A DNA stretch of 64,000 nt, taken from assembly GCF_964204645.1 (NCBI RefSeq), contig NC_134029.1, forward strand, positions 246,001-310,000, read 5' to 3'. Of this stretch, positions 57,301 through 64,000 are shown piece after piece. Numbering within the stretch: position 1 is the stretch's first letter; every line of letters starts with the position of its first letter. The notes below the pieces were generated by a model. It saw nothing but the letters and a program-made list of their open reading frames with translations. It was not told the origin of the DNA and made no database searches. Made by a program: the position numbers and the translations under genes. This DNA comes from Tubulanus polymorphus. Its lineage: Eukaryota > Nemertea > Palaeonemertea > Tubulaniformes > Tubulanidae.

Positions 57301-60300
57301 GAAATTGTTGTAAGTGTAATAAACCAGGACCCAGTTCCACAGTTCTGAGTTAACATTTGACTCTGAGTTAAAAAGTTAGAAAAAAACTGATTTTAACTCA
57401 AACTCACGACCGTGGAACTGGATCCAAAGTTATTTCTTAATGAAAGTTATCTTTACTTATTAGTAAGCAATATTTTGATGCTTTTACCTAAACTTTTCTG
57501 TTACAGATTAAAGTAGATGAGACAAAAGATTCAGGTTTAACAAGTTATTGGAAAAATATCTACGTACAGAACTGGTTTTCCTCGACTGGATTCGCTATTG
57601 AAATCATGGATATTGAGAATACAATGAAATGTGGTCAGACATATCCTATAAATATCACTTATACAACTCATAGTGATTCAAAAATGAAGTTTTATTATCA
57701 GGTAATTTGATATTCAACTCGTTTATGTAACAGTGAAACTCGCTGCTGAAGTCATCCATTGACAACTCATATAAATGATGACTCAAACACTGAGTAAATT
57801 GAATTAGAAAAACAAATTGAAACTAAAATATTGAGATGACCTCAGTAGTGTGACGACTTTCAAAAAGTGAGATGACTTCAGTGATGTGATGACTTATCAG
57901 ATGACAAATTAACAGAGTCTGACCGTTATAATAGATGTTGATTTTGTCGCAAAGTTGTTGATATTTTTTCAAATGTGTGAAAATGTATTATTTTCTATTT
58001 TCAGATGTGGAATAAACTGGGTGAAATGGCTGATAATAAAGTGCTGGAGGTTCATTATCCGAAACAGGCGAATGCACCAACGACTGTACCGACTAAACCA
58101 ACATATATAAATAACTTTCAAGTTGATGTAAGTCTCCAGGACCCAGTTCCACAGTTCAGGACCCAGTTCCACAAGTTCTGAAATCAGTTCCACTATTCTG
58201 AACCCAGTTCCACAGTGTCTGAACCCAGTTCCACAATTCTGAACCCAGTTCCACAATGTCTGAACCTAGTTCCACAGTGTCTGAACCCAGTTCCACAGTT
58301 CTGAACCCAGTTCCACAATTCTGAACCCAGTTCCACAGTGTCTGAACCTAGTTTTCCAACAAATGTTTCCTCAAAGTCAAGTGTAGGATTTTATATTGTC
58401 ATTCAACAAGGACTCGGCGTGTTTCATGAATGGTTAAATCATGGACTCTATAACAAACCAGTGGATTAGTTGACATAGACTGCAGCCCCTGAACTGTAGA
58501 ACTACCTGGAAGGTCGTGAATGTAGGATGCTACTGTTACTGTTTAACTGCTATATTTCTGTATTGTTTCAGGCGAATGTAAAAGCAGTGATTTCAGGAGG
58601 AGCTCGTGTTCTAGTTTATACAATTCTGACCGATGGAACTGTAATTAGCGCCAGTCGGGAATTTCTCGTTGGTCCATGTTTTGAGAATCAGGTAAATATG
58701 AAAAAATAAGTTTCAGAAGGAGCATTTATCACGGTGGCGCCACTTACTTGGAAATTAGGGAAAAGTCAGGTATTTTTCTTTTCCTAAAAAAGGTCAGGGA
58801 ATAGTGGAGGGAATTTTGTAAAAAAGATGTTAAAAATCAGGGAAAAGTTGTGGAAATATGTTAAGATTGCATGATATTAATATCAAACACAGTTTTCATC
58901 TATGTGTTACGTATTTGACTGTGTTTATTGATTGAATTCTTAGCAGATGAAGTCAGGGAAAACAACGTGCATGTCAGAGAATAGTCAGGGAAAAGCAAGT
59001 CAAGTAAAATTGGCCACTCTGATATCTTAAATATAACAATGGTCTTTAACGCTGTGATTTGTTGAACAGGTTTCGATGAAATTCAGTAAAGAGGAAGTTT
59101 TTCCAGGAGAACAAGTTGATATTGTGTTAACAGCTAAACCCGGATCATGGTGCAGTGTAGCTGCTGTTGATAAGAGCATGTATTTGATGCAGGACAGTAA
59201 ATATTTAACACAGGAGCAGGTCTGTTGATTTTATATGTCTGCCTCGTTCCTTCCTCACCAGGGATTCGAACCTGATGGCATCGTGAGACTCTGCCACGTC
59301 CCTCCCTCGCAGGGATTGAACCTGATGGCATCGTGAAACTCTGCCACGTTCCTCCCTCGCCAGGGATTGAACCTGATAGCATCGTGAAACTCTGCCACAT
59401 TCCTCCCTCGCCAGGGATTAAACCTGATAGCATCGTGAAACTCTGCCACGTTCCTCCCTCGCCAGGGATTGAACCTGATGGCATCGTGAAACTCTGTCAC
59501 GTTCCTCCCTCGCCAGGGATTGAACCTGATGGCATCGTGAAACTCTGCCACGTTCCTCCCTCGCCAGGGATTGAACCTGATAGCATCGTGAAACTCTGCC
59601 ACGTTCCTCCCTCGCCAGGGATTGAACCTGATGGCATCGTGAAACTCTGTCACGTTCCTCCCCCGCCAGGGATTGAACCTGATGGCATCGTGAGACTCTG
59701 TCACGTTCCTCCCTCGCCAGGGATTGAACCTGATGGCATCGCGAGACTCTGTCACATTCCTTCCTCAGCAGTTCATGCAGATTGGACAGGTTAGCGGTCT
59801 GTTTGGGCAGGGTTTGTGTTTTTGTGACATAGTCTTTTTACCAATCAAGTTCAAAATGCTGCCAACCATACCCAACCAAACCGCACAGCTTGAAATGAAT
59901 GAATTTGTTCATACGCTAAAATGTCTATAAATATTGTAAGTTTGTTTGTATTTGTAGGTTGTTTCATATTTGGATCAATTCTCTCTGGATAACGATAAAC
60001 AAAATAGTATCGCGCTACCCTGTAAACATGATAATAAAGGTACCGGTATTCCAAGTATTCCAGGTATTCCTGGTATTGGTGGTGGTGGTGGTGGTGGTGG
60101 TATTGGTGGTTTCATTCCTGGTTTGTATCTGTTTTATAGAAATGGTGAATATAATGAAATGAATAGAAAGATCTGAATAATGATTATCTTGTTTTATTTT
60201 TTTAGGTAGAAATAAACGTACAGTACTAATTAACAACATTTCATACGTGTATTTAGATGCTAGCTCTGCATTCAAAGTAAGATTTGGTTTTCTATCTCTC

Positions 60301-63300
60301 GTTAATCAGGTTCCAGTTCCAAAGTTCTGGGTTAAGTTCGAATTGAAATATAAGTTTATTTTCAATGTTTCAACCTTTGAGTTAATGGAACTGGAAACTG
60401 ATGTAAACTAGTGACAATGCGGTCAGTTAATCATCTCATAAATACTGGTACCATGTTTGAAATAGATGTCGGTTATCTTCATGGTGACATTGCCCAACCC
60501 TTCCAGCAAAATACTATTGGTTATTTTGTTGTAAATAGTTGAGGAGACTAGTGTTGCTATCTTGAGTTCAGACCATTTTGCAGATGAATATGATAAGAGA
60601 AACCCAAAAATCTCTGAGGATGGGTAAAAGTACGTCAGTGAAAAAATAATTAACAGTTTTATTGAATCGATATTATGGGTTTCTTGTATGGTTATTTTGT
60701 CTTGGGATGCTTTGAAGAATATTGAACACGCTAATGATACCTTGAGAGCTGCTTAATATTGAGCGCTGGAACCAGTCCAACAGTTGAGTTAAATTTGATT
60801 AAAGCGTCAGCGATTGAATATAAAGTAACTTGAACTGTGGAACCAGATCTTTGATTTCATGTGTTATTACACTATAGCTATATGCCTGTTATGCAATGCA
60901 CTGGGTTTGAATTTTCCCAGATTTTTCAAATATTAGCGCCAGCATTTTGATTTATGAAACTGTCAGCACTGGAAGGGTAAATTTTGAAGAGTAAATATCG
61001 GTTTTTGTTTGAAACAAGATTTCATTACGAGTATATGAAAATATGTAGAACCAGAATAAAAAATCCCAGAGAATGCGTATTTGTGTAGGCTAATGGTTTG
61101 ATATGGCTGAGTGATTTGTCTACAAGTTGCAGTCGAAAGAAGATTAGAACTCATTCACAAAAACCAAAAGTGCCCAAACCGAGTGAGGAGCTAGGTAACT
61201 AAGTATCAGTGTTTATACTTCACTTTGACACATGTTTATTGTCTGTACTATGTAGGAATCTGGACTGATTTTTATCAGTGATTTTGTTGTTATTACACGA
61301 CCATGTGATACGTCTGGTTGGAATAATCCTGAATTTGGAATATTAGAAGATGGTGTAGCGATGAGGAACCCGCAAGCAGGTAAAATCATCTTAGACGCTG
61401 AGAGTTGTGCTTGTAGTTAGAGTCATATAAATCACTCCAGCTTAGCCTACGTTTCACATGTACGCACTACTAATCTCACTGTGAGTTTAAATACAACCAA
61501 CTTCATTTTAGTGACTAATGAAATTCATTCGGCTAATGTACTGATTGTCAGCAGACCAGGTTGCCATGATTAGTTAAATATAATTTCTATCCTTGCATGC
61601 AACTATAGACATAGTGAAGTTAAGCAGTGGTGAGTGAAGTCTTAATCCTGACTGGTCCTTAAATTGACCAAAGACCCAGCATGAGCTTAGACTAGTCTTT
61701 TTTTTTAGATTGGCTACAGAACCCAAAGGAGTTCAGACTATTCTCTTAAATTGTTAGATTGGTTATAGAACCAACTTGAGTTCAGACTTTTCTTAAATTG
61801 TTTGATTTTTTTACAAAATTGTTTGATTTTTTTATTGAACCAAAATGATGAGCTTAGACTGTTTTAAGTTGTTAGATTGGTTATAGAACCAAAATGAGCT
61901 TTAGACTAATCTCAAATCTAAGCCTTCGCTGTGTAACTGGGCCGAGGATTTCAGACTCGGTATTAAGTATTGGTTTGTATGTGTATAATCTATCAATGTT
62001 TGTATCTACAAATAAGTGTTTAATGTTTTAGAAATTTCAATTGACTTTAGTGATGTTGCTTTGCGATATAATGGTGTATTGGTGTAAGATGTGCCTGTGT
62101 GTTATTTTACAGCTAAACCTTGTTATTTTAGAATTCACAGTTTGGGTATTAACCTACTTGAAGATACAGCAGACTTTACTGCATTAGAGAAAATTCTATG
62201 AGAAGAAAATGTTCTTGAATTGAGTGAATGATTTTGTATTTTAGGCGCCGGTTCTTCTAAGAAAACAAACACGATAGCTCCGAATGCTGATATTGTGACC
62301 CAACAAGTTCGTACATATTTCCCTGAATCATGGTTATGGGACTTAACTAAAGTGGTGTAAGTTTTTCAATCTTAAACACCAGTTAACCCTTTCAGTGCTG
62401 ACTAATTAATACCCTATAGTGCTGGAGATAATTTGAAAATTTTGAAAAATTCAACCCTAGTGTGTTGAATAATGGGAATACCACTATAGTGTGTCTACAC
62501 CGCGGCGCGGTGTATCGTTAGTTACTAATATTTCTCTATGTTTGACAGGTGCTACCATCATTCAATAGAGATAAAAACTAAATACTAATTCAATACACCG
62601 CAATGCGATGTACTAGCAAAATCCATCATCGATTCATACACCGCACTGAAAGGGTTAAACTGTTTTTTCAATGATTTGATAGTTGTTAATCTGTTGTTTT
62701 TACAGATCTGACTCTAAAACGTTACAGTCTAAAGCACCTGATACAATTACTGAATGGATTGGGAATTCTTTCTGTACAAACCCGACGTCGGGACTCGGCG
62801 TTTCACACAACACTAAACTGAAAACATTCAAACCTTTCTTCGCTTCATTCACGTTACCGTACTCCGTCATTCGTGGTGAAAAAGTCAATATCTTAGTAAC
62901 GGTGTTTAATTATCTAACCGAATGTCTTGTTGTAAGTATCGTTATGGCAACCGTTTTGAATCATTTGAATGTATTGATATTTGAATAATTTATAAGTATA
63001 TTTTATGTATAGATTGAAGTGAATTTAGGATCATCGACAGATTTCAGCGTAGAATCAGGAGGAACCAGTGTTATTTGCGTCTGCGCGAATCAACAGAGAT
63101 CGGTCTCTTATTGGATAGTTCCAAAAACGCTCGGTCGTGTCAAAATATCATTTACGGTAGGTTCCACATGAGTGGTTAACGACTAATAACCTGGATCGAT
63201 CGTTCACAGGAGCTTGACAGCAAACAAACAAACCACTTTCACGACTGGGTGAAGATATGAGTTCACTGAGATAAAGCCCACTGTATTTTTTAGTCGACAA

Positions 63301-64000
63301 CTATTTTTGGGGACAACATAAGATGAGAAACAAGTTCTCAAAGACTCTTTACCGAAACTGTCTTCTAGATGATTGGTCCAATTTGATTCTTTATGATAGA
63401 GAAAATAGGGATCTATTTCAAATATAAGGACCCAGTTCCACTGTTGTGAGTTAAGGTTGACTTATTGAGAATTTAGGGACAAATTTAACTATGAAATGTG
63501 GAACTGGATCCAAGGATTAGTGGTTCTCATTGAATTAATAGAGAGTTCTATTTTCAGGCAACATCCACCGGTAAATCAGGTATCTGTAGTAACGAAATAC
63601 CGATCAAACAAGTAACTGGTAACGGAGCTTTCGATGCTGTCGAACGATTTCTATTAGTCGAGGTAAAACTCAATTTTAAGAGAAAATGTTTTCAGAAAAC
63701 TTTTCAGATCTATGAAGATCGGAAGGGTTTGGGTCTAGACCCCCAAACCACCCCCTTGATACACCCCTCCTTAGCACGATAACCACCGCTATATTCATTC
63801 TGTAATGAGTTTATTTTTAGCCTGAAGGAATCGAGCAGTTTTACTCAGAAAGTTCACTGATCTGCCTCGGTGAGAGATTCTTACTGCTTTTTGCGAGTTC
63901 ATCTGAGGCATTTTGAAATGATATATAATTTTGATATGTTTTTGTGAACAGATGCGCAGAGTACTAGTTACAGTAGTAAAATCACGATGCCTACACCGAA
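51361..64000 (+). CDS. Alpha-2-macroglobulin/CD109-type thioester protein, 5' 23 exons (gene runs off window)
   Basis: Secreted or surface innate-immunity protease trap. Exons: 51361-51446, 54220-54374, 54691-54891, 55014-55069, 55488-55674, 56146-56230, 56306-56402, 56488-56593, 56942-57054, 57139-57309, 57507-57701, 58005-58127, 58572-58691, 59070-59219, 59958-60120, 60206-60276, 61256-61379, 62245-62356, 62706-62931, 63013-63156, 63558-63662, 63821-63869, 63952-64000 (open). All phases fit; about 962 residues are present. Exon 1 is a signal peptide (MLAVICAVFCGLSSLGVDA). MG-domain marks include FIQTDKNMYKPGQT, VLPKFEVTL, SVAAVDKSMYLM, the bait-to-MG6 block VRTYFPESWLWD, PDTITEW and PYSVIRGE. 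A short bait region spans the exon 17/18 junction. The thioester GCGEQ motif, expected soon after residue 960, is outside the window, so A2M, CD109 and insect-TEP types cannot be separated. Confidence 0.92.
52183..52275. mobile_element. Foldback element, CAGTTCCACAGTT family, copy 1
   Basis: TTCAGTTCCACAGTTAGAGT on the left faces ACAACTGTGGAACTGGATCC on the right; inside, GTTAACTC-type words are also inverted. The element is about 90 bp with no coding capacity. Confidence 0.7.
53003..53075. repeat. 24-bp tandem repeat, three copies
   Basis: CTCCCCGTGGAACAGGACAA plus TCCC repeats three times, the last copy ending in GGAACTGGACCCAGT. Confidence 0.85.
55240..55340. repeat. 27-bp tandem repeat in A2M-like intron 4
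   Basis: ATGGCCATCACTGGGGGAAC with CCCGCTC repeats almost four times. The 27-bp period makes short open frames on both strands. Confidence 0.9.
56640..56895. repeat. Tandem array with AGTTCCACAGTTGTGTGG core, A2M-like intron 8
   Basis: CTAGTTCCACAGTTGTGTGG followed by a TTTAATTCTACTCTGGGC-type tail repeats about five times after a more degenerate first unit. The core word is that of the foldback family seen elsewhere in the gene. Confidence 0.88.
57328..57432. mobile_element. Foldback element, CAGTTCCACAGTT family, copy 2
   Basis: GGACCCAGTTCCACAGTTCT faces CGTGGAACTGGATCC across about 100 bp; GAGTTAA and TTAACTC words are inverted inside. It begins about 20 bp after the exon 10 donor. Confidence 0.7.
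58134..58355. repeat. 20-bp minisatellite (TCTGAACCCAGTTCCACAGT), A2M-like intron 12
   Basis: About eleven units with small gaps start just after the exon 12 donor. The core ACCCAGTTCCACA is shared with the foldback family. Confidence 0.9.
59255..59765. repeat. 51-bp minisatellite, about ten copies, A2M-like intron 14
   Basis: CAGGGATTGAACCTGATGGC, then ATCGTGAAACTCTGCCACGT, then TCCTCCCTCGC repeats with a 51-bp period (GGGATT at 59261, 59312, 59363 and on). As 51 is 17 codons, long open frames appear on both strands; they are not genes. The first unit reads GGTTCGAATCC on the minus strand, a Pol III B box. Confidence 0.95.
60310..60396. mobile_element. Foldback element, CAGTTCCA family, copy 3
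   Basis: GGTTCCAGTTCCAAAGTTCT faces GAGTTAATGGAACTGGAAAC across about 87 bp. Divergent from copies 1 and 2. Confidence 0.55.
60770..60852. mobile_element. Foldback element, CAGTTCCA family, copy 4
   Basis: TGGAACCAGTCCAACAGTTG faces CTTGAACTGTGGAACCAGAT across about 80 bp. Divergent copy. Confidence 0.5.
61640..61930. repeat. Dispersed repeat with internal near-tandem units (TTAGATTGGTTATAGAACC)
   Basis: TTGTTAGATTGGTTATAGAA with TGAGTTCAGACT or TGAGCTTAGACT recurs about four times and ends AATCTAAGCC. Relatives lie at 13790-13930 and near 31838-31905. Confidence 0.65.
62383..62658. mobile_element. piggyBac-type MITE with TTAA target duplication
   Basis: TTAA at 62383-62386 and at 62655-62658 flank a 268-bp element. 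It has perfect 12-bp inverted ends, CCCTTTCAGTGC (62387-62398) and GCACTGAAAGGG (62643-62654). TTAA duplication with CCC-starting ends is the piggyBac hallmark. Inside, CACCGCGGCGCGGTG is a near-palindrome and CACCGCAATGCG echoes it. No transposase is present. It sits in A2M-like intron 18. Confidence 0.85.
63429..63514. mobile_element. Foldback element, CAGTTCCAC family, copy 5
   Basis: GGACCCAGTTCCACTGTTGT faces AAATGTGGAACTGGATCC across about 85 bp, in A2M-like intron 20. Confidence 0.65.

Noticed and set aside
59255-59794. Long open frames on both strands (PPSPGIEPD and RFNPWRGRN repeats)
   Set aside because: The 51-bp period keeps frames open on both strands; the region is an intron of the A2M-like gene.

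Overview
The window is animal nuclear DNA: large multi-exon genes with GT-AG introns, short exons alongside two giant ones, and many minisatellites and foldback elements in introns and between genes. Gene content (FAT4-type cadherin, PRMT5, PRCC, PPCDC, a LicD-family enzyme, an alpha-2-macroglobulin/CD109-type protein) points to a bilaterian. A marine invertebrate, probably a lophotrochozoan, is my inference; the sequence does not name the species. Family assignments rest on motifs, domain order and remembered homologues, not on a database search.

Layout: 1-891 is a partial transposase-like reading frame. A complete FAT4 ortholog on the + strand spans 4318-31804. I resolve 17 coding exons that join without a single phase conflict into 4989 codons, encoding 34 cadherin repeats, 4 EGF, LamG, EGF, LamG, one membrane span and a cytoplasmic tail with the FAT4 signature blocks. 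Its introns are full of minisatellites and hold a tRNA-derived SINE. From about 33.6 to 39.7 kb lies a repeat province: a foldback element, then a 76-bp satellite in which seven copies of one 178-bp foldback element are embedded. PRMT5 follows on the - strand (40586-42480); it is intronless and carries one 8-bp tandem duplication that shifts the frame.

PRCC (- strand, six exons, 43024-45879) and PPCDC (+ strand, five exons, 46080-47582) sit head to head with 200 bp between their start codons. A single-coding-exon LicD/fukutin-type membrane protein follows at 49542-50516. From 51361 to the end of the window are 23 exons of an alpha-2-macroglobulin/CD109-type gene, from the signal peptide through the bait region; the thioester region lies beyond the window.

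The genes do not form a pathway. They cover planar polarity and growth signalling (FAT4), arginine methylation (PRMT5), splicing or mitotic control (PRCC), CoA synthesis (PPCDC), Golgi-type phosphosugar or phosphocholine transfer (LicD-like) and innate immunity (A2M-like). The most unusual content is the repeat DNA: the satellite/foldback array at 34-39.7 kb, foldback elements with related termini at other loci, a second dispersed foldback family whose end motif also appears as tandem arrays, and a TTAA-flanked piggyBac-type MITE.
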